From JBEVJK01 sp040510195 (GTDB lineage: Bacteria > Pseudomonadota > Alphaproteobacteria > Rhizobiales > Rhizobiaceae), in NCBI GenBank assembly GCA_040510195.1, contig JBEVJK010000132.1:5133-69132 (forward strand): a DNA stretch of 64,000 nucleotides. The letters run 5' to 3'. Position numbers and translations under genes: made by a program. Shown here one piece after another: positions 15,820 to 24,594 of this stretch. The notes below the pieces were generated by a model that was not told the DNA's origin, did not search any database, and worked only from the letters and a program-made list of their open reading frames with translations. Positions within the stretch are counted from its first letter, which is position 1, and each line of letters starts with the position of its first letter.

Positions 15820-17096
15820 CCTCGGGCTCGGCTGGCCCGCGACCCGAAGGCGATGCCGGTGAAGGTCTGGTTGAGGTGCATCGAGCGGTACTGCTCGCCA
15901 TAGGTCCCGAAGCCGACCACCTTGTTCAGGCGGTAGAGGTCCGACATCTGCCGCGTCACCTGACGGTTCTGGGCGTCGAGGTGGCGCAATACGCAGTCGA
16001 AGCCGAGGATCATGTCGATGCCGTCGAGCTTGGCCTCGATCTCCTGGAACGCCAGGCGCGTGGAGGAGACCAGCTCGGCCGCCCGCGCCAAGGTGAGCAC
16101 GATGCCGTCGTCGATGGCGCAGAAGAACGTCAGCGAGCCGTCCTTGTTCGCCCGCTGGATGGAGCGGCTATAGTACTCGCCGCCGACCTTGAGGACGACG
16201 GGATGGGCCGCGAAGCTCAGCGGTGTCAGGTCGCCCGGCAGCAGGCCGATCGCCGCCGAATAGGCGGCGACCGCCGGCTCGGCGTTGATCTCGTAGACGA
16301 GGCGCTGCTGGGGATCGGAGCCGGTCACTACGAGCTTGTCCTCCGTCGGGACGAAATTGTCCGTCTTGAAGACCCTGAACGGGATCTCCGTCGCCACCAG
16401 CAGAATCAGCGCGCAATCGGACCCGACGCGGCCGTCGCGGATGAGGTCGGTGCCCTGGAAACGCATATCGTCTCCGGCTGAGCCGCCAAGCAGCGGGATG
16501 TCGTCCAGACACAAGTGAAGCGCCGACGTCACCCTTTCCTCGGCGAAGGAAAGGCCGTCGATGAGGCTGACGGCGAAGATGTTGGACCGAGCGGCGTGCC
16601 CGGCGCGCCCGAGCAGCGACAGCTTGAGGCGCTCGACCTCCATGGAGACGCTGCCCAGCCCCGAGTCCGATATGTCCTCGACCAGTGCGCTTGCCACCAG
16701 GAACGCGGCCGATGGGAAGAGGAGGGCCAAGGCCGAGCCATCCGTCAGGCCGTCGGGCGCGATCTCGCCGGCAGTGGAACAGCCGCCATAGCGCAGGCCG
16801 GGAGCGTGGCGGGCGAACGATCGGGCAAGCTCGTCTGCGTCGAACAGGGCCTTGGAGAAGAAGAGCAGCACGAACTCGATCGCCGCCTGGTCAGCATGCG
16901 CGGCGATGCGCTCGACGAATGCGTCCGCATCGCGCAGGTCGGTCGCCACGACAGTGATGCCGCATGCATAATCCGTGCTCGACAGCGTCAGCGCACCAGC
17001 CTCCCCGAACCGTCCTCCAGACGCTGCTTCGGCGCTCGGTGGCGCGCGTCTCGTCGAAGTGTTCCACGCCGGGGCGCGGGGCGCAACGGGGCGCAA
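15816..17096 (-). CDS. FIST-domain sensor protein
   Basis: A cytoplasmic protein with FIST_N (about residues 70-260) and FIST_C (about 265-400) domains, marked by YGGCSTAGEIAPDGL, IPLLGGSAGDDMRF and the C-terminal VVGFGTYGEQYRSMHLNQTFTG. FIST proteins are thought to bind small ligands, possibly amino acids, and normally couple to signalling domains; none is fused here. The N-terminal start is uncertain: the maximal frame uses TTG at 17096 and the first 35 residues look non-conserved. The gene converges on dhaK, and the two stop codons share the four bases CTAA. Confidence 0.85.
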   Translation of the reverse strand: MRPVAPRAPAWNTSTRRAPPSAEAASGGRFGEAGALTLSSTDYACGITVVATDLRDADAFVERIAAHADQAAIEFVLLFFSKALFDADELARSFARHAPGLRYGGCSTAGEIAPDGLTDGSALALLFPSAAFLVASALVEDISDSGLGSVSMEVERLKLSLLGRAGHAARSNIFAVSLIDGLSFAEERVTSALHLCLDDIPLLGGSAGDDMRFQGTDLIRDGRVGSDCALILLVATEIPFRVFKTDNFVPTEDKLVVTGSDPQQRLVYEINAEPAVAAYSAAIGLLPGDLTPLSFAAHPVVLKVGGEYYSRSIQRANKDGSLTFFCAIDDGIVLTLARAAELVSSTRLAFQEIEAKLDGIDMILGFDCVLRHLDAQNRQVTRQMSDLYRLNKVVGFGTYGEQYRSMHLNQTFTGIAFGSRASRARG

Positions 17097-17156
17097 GCGT
17101 CGAATTGACTTTTGTCAGCCGCAGTGAATAATGTCGGCTGCTGGAGATTGGCGGAG

Positions 17157-18107
17157 ATGGCGATCCGGGCGTCGGAACAGGTGATCCACAAGGCCGCGTG
17201 GCTCTACTATACGCACGGCTTGCGCCAGGACGAGGTCGCACGACAGCTCAACATCTCACGGGCATCGGTGGCGATGTACCTGCGCAAGGCGCGCGAGACC
17301 GGAATCGTCAACATCTCGACGTCGACCCAGCTGTTCACCGAGGATGTGCTGGCGCGGCAGATCGAGGACGCATTCGGGCTGACGTCGGTGTGGGTGGTGC
17401 CGGAAGAGCGCCAGGCGCCGGACGGCGGCGCCCAGGTGGCAGCGGTGGCTGCCAGCGTCTTTGTCGAACAGGTCGGCCGCGGCGACCGCATCGGGGTTGC
17501 CTGGGGCCGTACGGTCTATGCGCTGGCCGACATGATGTCCTTCGCCGACCTGCAGGACGTGACCGTGGTCCAGCTTTGCGGCAACCTGGGCGCTCCCTAT
17601 TCCTATCGCCCCGACCAGTGCACCACCGAGATCGCTCGCAGGCTCAACGCCAAGGGGCTCAATTTCTATGCGCCGCTGGTGCTGACCAGGGAGGCGCTGG
17701 CGCAGGCGCTTCGCGAGGAGCCGGTCATCCGGGAACAGCTCGCCAGCATCGCGGAATGCGACCTGGCGCTGTTCTCGGTCGGCAGCGTCGACGAAGACAG
17801 CCATGTGGTCAAATGCGGGGCGCTGACGCCTGGGGAGATGCATGGGTTGCGTGACGCCGGCGCGGCGGGAGTGATTGCCGGGCAGATGATCGACCGCGAC
17901 GGCAAGCTGCTCGACTGCGGCTACAATCGGCGCGTCATCTCGGCCGACCTTGCGTCGATACGCGCCATTCCGAAGCGGATGGTGGTGGTGCAGGAAGACA
18001 ACAAACTGATGCCGCTCCTGGCCGCGCTCTCCGGCGGGATGTGCACGCATCTGGTGCTGACGGCGGCCCTGGCGCGGGGCCTCGTCGGCCAACGTCGCGC
18101 CGGCTGA
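17157..18107 (+). CDS. SorC/DeoR-family transcriptional regulator
   Basis: A 316-residue sugar-responsive regulator starting at ATG 17157 (GGCGGAG just upstream). The N-terminal HTH is LYYTHGLRQDEVARQLNISRASVAMYLRKARETGIV. The C-terminal SorC ligand domain, related to sugar isomerases, has GVAWGRTVYALADMM, VVQLCGNLGAP and LFSVGSV. Such proteins bind phosphorylated sugars. It lies just upstream of the aldolase/SDR gene and probably controls this gene and the ABC/Dha operon. A TTGACT hexamer upstream at 17105 could be its -35 box. Confidence 0.92.
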   Translation: MAIRASEQVIHKAAWLYYTHGLRQDEVARQLNISRASVAMYLRKARETGIVNISTSTQLFTEDVLARQIEDAFGLTSVWVVPEERQAPDGGAQVAAVAASVFVEQVGRGDRIGVAWGRTVYALADMMSFADLQDVTVVQLCGNLGAPYSYRPDQCTTEIARRLNAKGLNFYAPLVLTREALAQALREEPVIREQLASIAECDLALFSVGSVDEDSHVVKCGALTPGEMHGLRDAGAAGVIAGQMIDRDGKLLDCGYNRRVISADLASIRAIPKRMVVVQEDNKLMPLLAALSGGMCTHLVLTAALARGLVGQRRAG

Positions 18108-18141
18108 ACCCTTTTCGCCAACCGGAGAGCCTGGACGAGCC

Positions 18142-20196
18142 ATGAAGAACCTCTGGAACGACGCCGATGCCGAGGCGATCGCCGCGGCCTACGCGCAAGA
18201 CGGCATAACGCGCGAGCTGGCGCTCAGGGTGTATACGACCCGGCTGCTCGGCGGCGAGCCGCGCCTCGTGCTGCATGGCGGCGGCAACACGTCGTGCAAA
18301 GCCCGGGTGACCGACCTGGTCGGCGACGAATGGGACGTGCTCTGCGTCAAGGGCAGCGGTTGGGACATGGGGGTGATCGAGCCCGCCGGATTGCCGGCAG
18401 TGAAGCTGGCGCCGCTTCTAAAGGCGCGCCGGCTGCATTCTCTGTCCGACGAGGACATGGTGGCGCTGCAGCGGTCCAACCTGCTCGATCCGGCAGCGCC
18501 CAACCCTTCCGTCGAGACGTTGCTGCACGCCTTTCTGCCGCACAAATTCGTCGACCACACGCATTCGACCGCCATCCTGGCGCTCGTCGACCAGGACGAC
18601 AGCGAAGCGCTCTGCCGCCGCGTGTTTGGCGGAAGGCTGGGCTTCGTGCCCTACATCAAGCCCGGCTTCGACCTCGCCAAGGCGGCGGCCGACGTCTACG
18701 AGGCCGATCCGGACGTCGAGGGGCTGATCCTCGACAAACATGGCATCTTCACCTTCGGCGACGACGCGCGCCAGGCTTACGACCGCATGATCGACGCGGT
18801 CAGCCTGGCCGAGGACCATGTGGCCCGCCACGGCCGCGGGGCGTACTCGCCGGTACGCCTGCCGGAAAAGCTGGCCGCTCCCGGTGAGATTGCACCGATG
18901 CTGCGCGGCGCCGTCGCCGTGGCGAAGGGGGAAGGCCGGTTCGACCGCATGGTGAGCGACTTCCGCACGTCGGAAGCGATCCTGTCCTTCGTCAATTCGG
19001 ACAAGGCGGCCGAGCTCGCGGCGCGCGGGGTCTCGACGCCCGACCTGTCGATCCGCATCAAGACCGGCCCGATGGTGCTTCCGGCGCCCGCAGGGGCCGA
19101 GCTTGCAGCCTATCGCGCGGCGATCGACGCCGCCGTGGCCGGCTATGCGGAGGCCTATCAGGACTATTTCGAGGCCAACGACGCGCTTGACGACGTCGAG
19201 CGGGTGATGCTCGACCCGATGCCGCGGCTGACGCTGGTCCCCGGGCTCGGAATGTTCGGTCACGGGCGGACGCTCAAGGACGCCAAGATCGCCTCCGACA
19301 TCGGAGAGATGTGGATCGAGGCGGTGCGCGGCGCCGAGGCGATCGGCGCGTTCCGGCCGCTGTCGCACGCCGATCTCTTTCCGCTCGAATACTGGTCGCT
19401 GGAGCAGGCCAAGCTCGCCGCCAACAAGCCGAAGCCGCTCACTGGCCAGATCGTGCTGGTGACGGGGGGCGCCGGGGCGATCGGGGCGGCCGCCGCGAGG
19501 CTTTTCGCGCGGGAGGGCGCGCATGCCGTTGTCGTCGACCTCGACGGGGAGCGGGCGGCCGCGGTCGCCAAGATAGCCGGCAACCTGTCGATCGGCGTCG
19601 CCGCCGACGTGACCCAGCCGGCCGACGTGCGCGCCGCCTTCGACCGAGCCGTCGCCGTCTATGGCGGCGTCGACATCGTGATCTCCAACGCCGGCACGGC
19701 GTTCGAAGGAGCGATCGGCGAGATCGACGAGGCGTTGCTCAGAGCGAGCTTCGAGCTCAACTTCTTCGCCCATCAAAGCGTGGCACAGAATGCAGTTCGC
19801 CTGTTCAAGCAGCAAGGGACGGGCGGGGTCCTGCTGTTCAACGCCTCCAAGCAGGCGGTCAACCCGGGACCGCGCTTCGGCGCCTATGGGCTCGCCAAGG
19901 CTGCGACTCTGTTCTTGTCGCGGCAATACGCGCTCGAATACGGAGCCGACGGCATCCGCTCCAACGCGGTCAATGCCGACCGCATCCGCTCCGGCCTGCT
20001 CACCGATGCCATGATCGCCAGCCGGTCCAAAGCGCGCGGCCTGACCGAGAAGGACTACATGTCAGGCAACCTGTTGGGGCGGGAGGTGACCGCCGAGGAC
20101 GTCGCACAGGCGTTCCTGCATCACGCGCTGGCGGAAAAGACCACCGCCGACGTCACCACCGTCGATGGCGGCAACATCGCCGCGGCGATGCGGTAG
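18142..20196 (+). CDS. Class II aldolase/short-chain dehydrogenase fusion (RhaD-like)
   Basis: A 684-residue bifunctional enzyme. The N-terminal part (about 1-430) is a class II aldolase of the rhamnulose-1-phosphate type with metal ligands His139 and His141 in VDHTHSTAIL. The C-terminal part (from about 433) is an SDR: nucleotide motif TGGAGAIG, NAG in ISNAGTAF and active-site Tyr582/Lys586 in YGLAK. In the rhamnose pathway this fusion makes DHAP plus lactaldehyde and oxidises the aldehyde. No rhamnose isomerase or rhamnulokinase is present, so a different phosphorylated ketose, for example one made by the DhaKL kinase or from mtnK/mtnA products, is plausible. Confidence 0.9.
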   Translation: MKNLWNDADAEAIAAAYAQDGITRELALRVYTTRLLGGEPRLVLHGGGNTSCKARVTDLVGDEWDVLCVKGSGWDMGVIEPAGLPAVKLAPLLKARRLHSLSDEDMVALQRSNLLDPAAPNPSVETLLHAFLPHKFVDHTHSTAILALVDQDDSEALCRRVFGGRLGFVPYIKPGFDLAKAAADVYEADPDVEGLILDKHGIFTFGDDARQAYDRMIDAVSLAEDHVARHGRGAYSPVRLPEKLAAPGEIAPMLRGAVAVAKGEGRFDRMVSDFRTSEAILSFVNSDKAAELAARGVSTPDLSIRIKTGPMVLPAPAGAELAAYRAAIDAAVAGYAEAYQDYFEANDALDDVERVMLDPMPRLTLVPGLGMFGHGRTLKDAKIASDIGEMWIEAVRGAEAIGAFRPLSHADLFPLEYWSLEQAKLAANKPKPLTGQIVLVTGGAGAIGAAAARLFAREGAHAVVVDLDGERAAAVAKIAGNLSIGVAADVTQPADVRAAFDRAVAVYGGVDIVISNAGTAFEGAIGEIDEALLRASFELNFFAHQSVAQNAVRLFKQQGTGGVLLFNASKQAVNPGPRFGAYGLAKAATLFLSRQYALEYGADGIRSNAVNADRIRSGLLTDAMIASRSKARGLTEKDYMSGNLLGREVTAEDVAQAFLHHALAEKTTADVTTVDGGNIAAAMR

Positions 20197-20255
20197 CCAT
20201 CCGTGGCGGGGTGCCTGGTGGGCGCGGCGTGGCGGTCGCGCGGCGGGGTTCCCGG

Positions 20256-21014
20256 CTACCAGAGGTTCCACAAAACGCGCGCACTCATCGCGAAACAGAC
20301 GATGATCGTCACGGGGCGGATGACCCTTGCACCGGCGTTCAGCGCCGTCCGGGCGCCGAGATAGGCGCCGAGCATCTGGCCGCCGATCATTGCGCCGCCG
20401 ACGAGCCAAAGAATTTTCCCAAAGACGATGAAATAAAGAAGCGCGGCCACATTGCTGGCGAAGTTGAAGAGCTTCGCGTGAGCAGTCGCTTCGCGGATGG
20501 CAAATCCGCGGAGGGTCACAAAGGCCGTCAACATGAAGGACCCTGTACCGGGACCGAAGAAGCCGTCGTAGAAGCCGAGCGATGGTGCCGCGATGGCATT
20601 GAACCTCTCACGGGTGATCTTCGCCTTCCTGGCGACATCGAGGTCGCCGACGAAGAACAAGAAGTATATGCCGATCGCGACCAGCAGCACCGGCACGATC
20701 AGGTGCAGGTGGCTTGGATCGACGCGGACGAGAACCCATCCGCCCAGGACGGAGCCCAGGCAAACGGCGATCAGCGGGCCAATGTTGTCCTGCAACGAGA
20801 CGGCGCGTTTCCGCACGAAATAAAAAGCTGCGGTCAACGTACCGAAACTGCCCTGGAGCTTGTTCGTGGCAATGGCCGTCGCGGGCGGACAACCAGCGAG
20901 AAGCAGCGCTGGGATGGTGATCATTCCGCCGCCGCCGGCGAGGGCATCCACCCATCCTGCGACCATTGCGACTGCGAAGAATAGCGTCAGGATCTCCGGT
21001 GTCGATTCAATCAT
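20256..21014 (-). CDS. TSUP (TauE/SafE) family exporter
   Basis: A 252-residue integral membrane protein with about eight helices. Hallmarks are the first-half motif GWVDALAGGGGMITIPALLL and the second-half repeat FGPGTGSFMLTAF. TSUP proteins move sulfite, sulfoacetate or other small organic anions, often outward. The gene start overlaps the stop of the upstream 2OG oxygenase by four bases (ATGA), so the two form a two-gene unit. Base composition is lower in GC than in the flanking genes. Confidence 0.92.
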   Translation of the reverse strand: MIESTPEILTLFFAVAMVAGWVDALAGGGGMITIPALLLAGCPPATAIATNKLQGSFGTLTAAFYFVRKRAVSLQDNIGPLIAVCLGSVLGGWVLVRVDPSHLHLIVPVLLVAIGIYFLFFVGDLDVARKAKITRERFNAIAAPSLGFYDGFFGPGTGSFMLTAFVTLRGFAIREATAHAKLFNFASNVAALLYFIVFGKILWLVGGAMIGGQMLGAYLGARTALNAGARVIRPVTIIVCFAMSARVLWNLW

Positions 21015-22243
21015 AGCGTGCTTAAGAAGCTGGGAAGCCCGGAACGGCTGCGGCTAACGGCATACTGTCGGCAATGGATGCGTCGCCCGACCTTTCCGTT
21101 TGCAATGGGGATATTGTACTCGGTGTCCGACAGCTGTCCTCTTCCATGAGTTACATTCGAATTCTCATAAAAGTAGGCATTCGGAAGAAATAAGTAGTCG
21201 CCGGGTTGCATGAGAACTGCGGAAACGGGTACCGAGCGCACGAGGTCAATGAACCGCTCGAACAAGCGGGCGTGCTCGGGATTGCGGCCGACATAAATCA
21301 TGCGTCGGGGAGCCGAATTGATGCACGAGCCAAGGAGCTCGCCGCGAGAGCCGAGGTAGAGCGGTGGGCAGATGTTGCCGACATAGCCGGATATGTCACC
21401 ATCAGCGGGACCCGCCAGGTGCGCCGTGGGCATATTCGCCAGGGTGTGAATGTCGCCTGACGACAGTCCATGCGCTCGCAGATGCGCTTCCAGCGGGCCT
21501 GGCAATGCCACATGCGTCATGGTTTCCAGATTGAGCACGCCCGCCAGGATGGTCATATCGACGCGCACGAACATGCCGCATAGCACTTGGTCGTAGATCG
21601 TGTCGGGATCGCGCTCGAGGATTTCAGCCACTGCATCGACGTCGGTCCCCAAACGCGTCAGCGCCCTGTCAAGATCAGTTCGGTCCCGCATCTCATGGTA
21701 GACAGTCGCATCGCTGTGCTGCGGAAATTCTCCGCCGCCAGTGCTCGCTCCCACGGTCCGGAGAGACTCATCTGCGGCGGGGATGGGCGATATCAAATGA
21801 AACCGGTTTTTCCCGCCATGCTCGGCAGGATGAATGACGGCATCGTGGTTCAGCAACGTAGACATGCACCAGCAGAACCATTCGGCCACAAAGCCCGTCT
21901 TCTGGCGGTCCAATGGATTCTCGCCGTAGTCGTAGCCGACCCGATCCGCCGAGCCCAAAAGCGTATCGCGCGCATCTTGCGGGCCGTTGCGAAGAACGTA
22001 GGGCAGCACCCCGCCTTCGATGGAATTCGCGACTTCGATGATCCCGATCAATGCTGCAACGTCTCGATCGGTGCCATGCGCTGCCAGCGTCTCCCAGAGA
22101 ATCGCCGCTAGGCTGCGTGCGTTGTCTTCATCGCAGAAATACGGATTCTTAGAGAGCAGCTCAGTTCGAATATAGCTGTCAACCACGTCTCGAATCGAGG
22201 GAGGCAGGTGCAAATTGATCAAAACATCAGGAGGATTGGGCAT
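21011..22243 (-). CDS. 2-oxoglutarate/Fe(II) oxygenase, clavaminate-synthase-like
   Basis: A 410-residue enzyme expected to hydroxylate or desaturate a small amino-acid-like substrate using 2-oxoglutarate and O2. The iron triad is visible as His176 and Asp178 (FPQHSDATVYH) and His366 in NSNVTHGRGQL, and the 2OG-binding Arg lies in GRRIHCRQYA. GDYLFLPNAYFYENSN before the distal His is the usual GDxxxxxN approach strand. The N-terminal 130 residues contain the YVLRNGP and GFVAEWFCW helices. Low GC and an AT-rich 5' region suggest recent acquisition. The substrate is unknown; the coupled exporter may remove the product. Confidence 0.82.
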   Translation of the reverse strand: MPNPPDVLINLHLPPSIRDVVDSYIRTELLSKNPYFCDEDNARSLAAILWETLAAHGTDRDVAALIGIIEVANSIEGGVLPYVLRNGPQDARDTLLGSADRVGYDYGENPLDRQKTGFVAEWFCWCMSTLLNHDAVIHPAEHGGKNRFHLISPIPAADESLRTVGASTGGGEFPQHSDATVYHEMRDRTDLDRALTRLGTDVDAVAEILERDPDTIYDQVLCGMFVRVDMTILAGVLNLETMTHVALPGPLEAHLRAHGLSSGDIHTLANMPTAHLAGPADGDISGYVGNICPPLYLGSRGELLGSCINSAPRRMIYVGRNPEHARLFERFIDLVRSVPVSAVLMQPGDYLFLPNAYFYENSNVTHGRGQLSDTEYNIPIANGKVGRRIHCRQYAVSRSRSGLPSFLSTL

Positions 22244-22451
22244 AGTGAAATTTTGAAAATCAAAGGTTAAATGAAGTTATCACACTAGTTGGACATGAAA
22301 AATCGAGTATGAGATACTGCATATTCAATTAGTTCGATACAGTTTGGTCGAACTTGGTCTTTCTCGCATTCTCTCGCAACGCCGTGCCGGATGCCGTCGC
22401 GTGCCAGTTGGTTGATGCCTACCACATGCTACCGAGCTTTGCAATCAATAA
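22244..22451. other. AT-rich leader of the oxygenase gene
   Basis: Strikingly AT-rich intergenic DNA, unlike the rest of the window. It contains several TATACT/TTGAAA-like hexamers and presumably holds the oxygenase promoter. No gene seen. Confidence 0.5.
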
Positions 22452-22471
22452 GGGTGGCGCCAGCGCCACCC
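22452..22471 (-). terminator. Terminator of the ribose-type ABC operon
   Basis: GGGTGGCG and CGCCACCC form an 8-bp stem around CCAG. Read on the minus strand the stem is followed by TTATTGATT. It is about 30 bases beyond the stop of the binding-protein gene. Confidence 0.75.
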
Positions 22472-22499
22472 TCGCCTTATTCGTGTGCCTTGCCGGCGG

Positions 22500-23555
22500 T
22501 CACTTCCTGTTCGGGTTCGGCATCCAGGCAGGCATTGCGACATCGGCATGGGCGAACTGGGGCATCTTCGCGGAGAGATCCTCCATGTTCTTGATATCGT
22601 TGTCGTTCAGGTCCTTCTGGGTGATCAGGGTCGGCGGGACGATCACGCTCTTGCCGGGGTCCTCGCCGGCGATCAGCATGGCCAGCGCCCTGACGGAGAC
22701 CTGGCCGACGACGGCCGGGTTCGTCGCCGCGGTTGCGGCCCAGGCGCTATCCGCCTCGCGCATGGCGGCGATATCTGGAGTGGAGATGTCGGCCGAATAG
22801 ATCTTCACCGAAGGAGAAAGGCCGGCCTCGTCGACCGCGATCTTCACGCCTTTGGCGAACTCGTCATAGGGTGCGAACATCACGGTGATGTCCGGGTTGG
22901 CCGAGACGACCGAGCGCGCCTGATTGGCCACCGAATTGGCGATCGGATTGTCCAGCGTGCCGAACATCGCCTTTTCCTCGATGCCCGGATACTTCTTCTT
23001 GAAGTCGACCCAGGTCTCGTTGCGGCGGTCGAGCGGCGCGATGCCGGCGACATAGACGTAGCCGGCCTTGAAGGCCTCGCCATTGTCCTTGATCGCCTGC
23101 TCCAAAGCGAGCCGCGCGAGGTCGCGGTCGGACTGCTCGATCTGCGGGATCTTGTCGTTCTCGACGTTGACGTCGAAGGCCACCACCTTGATGCCGGCGT
23201 CGACCGCACGCTGCGCGGCCTCCTTCATGGATTCCGTCAGGCCGTGCTGGATGATGATGCCGTCGACCCCGAGCGCGATCGCCTGGTCGACCATGTCGGC
23301 CTGCAGGGCGGCGTCCTGGCGGCTGTCGAAGACGCGAAGGTCGACGCCCAGCGCCTTGGCCTGCGCCTCCACGCCCGATAGATAGGCCTGGAAGAAATCG
23401 CCCGTCGATAGATAGCGCACGAGGGCGATCTTGACGTCGCCCGGCTTGTCGAGGGGCGCCGGCGGTGCGTCCTGGGCCAGCGCCGGGGCGCCGAAAAGTG
23501 CGGCTGCGCCGAGCAGGCCGAGCGCGAGCTTGCCGAGACTTCTACGGGTGATCAT
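22500..23555 (-). CDS. Ribose-type ABC substrate-binding protein
   Basis: Periplasmic-binding protein of the RbsB (type I fold) family, about 351 residues from ATG 23555, which has a strong GGAGGAG nine bases upstream. A Tat/Sec-like signal MITRRSLGKLALGLLGAAAL precedes the mature protein. Visible are VKIALVRYLSTGDFFQAYLSG, MVDQAIALGVDGIIIQHG and VVAFDVNVEN. It is the last gene of a transporter operon (ATPase, permease, binding protein) divergent from mtnK-mtnA. The ligand is therefore probably methylthioribose or another 5-deoxypentose, by context only. Confidence 0.9.
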   Translation of the reverse strand: MITRRSLGKLALGLLGAAALFGAPALAQDAPPAPLDKPGDVKIALVRYLSTGDFFQAYLSGVEAQAKALGVDLRVFDSRQDAALQADMVDQAIALGVDGIIIQHGLTESMKEAAQRAVDAGIKVVAFDVNVENDKIPQIEQSDRDLARLALEQAIKDNGEAFKAGYVYVAGIAPLDRRNETWVDFKKKYPGIEEKAMFGTLDNPIANSVANQARSVVSANPDITVMFAPYDEFAKGVKIAVDEAGLSPSVKIYSADISTPDIAAMREADSAWAATAATNPAVVGQVSVRALAMLIAGEDPGKSVIVPPTLITQKDLNDNDIKNMEDLSAKMPQFAHADVAMPAWMPNPNRK

Positions 23556-23598
23556 AAGGTCGTTCTCCTCCACCGTTTCCAGACGTTTCAATTCATGG

Positions 23599-24594
23599 TC
23601 AGCGCCGCGAGGCGCCCGACAATGCGAATGTGAACACCAGGGCGACGACGAGCACGGCGCCCTTGACGAAGTCCTGCGTGTAGTAGGGCGCGTTCATCAT
23701 GGTCAGCCCCTGCAAGAGGACGCCGACGAACAGCGCGCCCACCGCCGTCCCGAAGGCGTTGGGCCTGGCCACGCCGAGCACGGCAAAGCCGATCAGCGCG
23801 GCGGCGACGGAATCCAGAAGCAGATTGTTACCCGAAGCGATGTCGCCGCGTCCAAGCCGGGCGGCGAGCAGAATGCCACCGATCGAGGCGAAAATGCCCG
23901 AAATCACATAGGCCCAGATCTTGTATGCCTTGACAGGTGCGCCGGCCAGCGCGGCGGCCCGCTCGTTGCTGCCCACCGCATACATGGTGCGGCCGAAACG
24001 GGTGTACTCCAGGAAGAACCAGATGGCCGCAGCGAGGATCAGGAGCACGACCACCGAAACCGGGACGAGGTTCGGCAGGAAGAAGTCGAAGCGGTGGCGG
24101 CCGAGCGCCAGGAAGGCGGGGCTGAAGGTGCCGTCGGCGACCGAACCGTCGGGCATGGTCATGCCGGTGGCGATCGAGCGGCCCTCGGTCGGGATGCGCT
24201 GCAGTCCGACCAGCAGGAACATCATGCCGAGCGTCGCCAGGAGGTCGGGGACGCGCATGAAGACGATGAGAAAGCCGTTGATCAGGCCGACGACGACGCC
24301 GATCGCCAGGCAGATCGCCACGGCGAGCAGCGCGTTGCCGTCCAGCACGACCATCACATAGGCGGCAGCCATCATGGCCGTCGTGGCGACGGAGCCGATC
24401 GACAGGTCGAAACCGCCCACCACCAGCGTGGCGGTGACGCCGAGCGCGAGCACGCCCGTGATGGCGACCGACTGGAAGATGAAGACGGCACTCTGCGGCG
24501 ACGCAAATCCTTCGGCGGCGACCGCGAAATAGGCGACCAGCACGACGAGCAGCACCAGGAAGCCGTAGCGGACGGCAAGCTCGCGCAGCGTCAT
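23599..24594 (-). CDS. Ribose-type ABC permease
   Basis: A 331-residue RbsC-like permease with 8-10 helices, starting at ATG 24594 coupled to the ATPase stop (ATGA). Typical features are VVGGFDLSIGSVATTAMM near the N-terminus, INGFLIVFMRVPDLLATLGMM and the AVGSNERAAALAG loop for the ATPase, and RPNAFGTAVGALFVGVLLQG near the end. It forms the channel of the sugar importer encoded here. Confidence 0.92.
   Translation of the reverse strand: MTLRELAVRYGFLVLLVVLVAYFAVAAEGFASPQSAVFIFQSVAITGVLALGVTATLVVGGFDLSIGSVATTAMMAAAYVMVVLDGNALLAVAICLAIGVVVGLINGFLIVFMRVPDLLATLGMMFLLVGLQRIPTEGRSIATGMTMPDGSVADGTFSPAFLALGRHRFDFFLPNLVPVSVVVLLILAAAIWFFLEYTRFGRTMYAVGSNERAAALAGAPVKAYKIWAYVISGIFASIGGILLAARLGRGDIASGNNLLLDSVAAALIGFAVLGVARPNAFGTAVGALFVGVLLQGLTMMNAPYYTQDFVKGAVLVVALVFTFALSGASRR

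Noticed and set aside
18142..20196. Rhamnose catabolic gene
   Set aside because: No other rhamnose genes are present; I kept the domain description and left the substrate open.
20256..22243. Sulfoquinovose or taurine pathway (oxygenase plus TauE)
   Set aside because: The oxygenase is longer than TauD-type enzymes and looks clavaminate-synthase-like; no sulfonate-specific gene is nearby.
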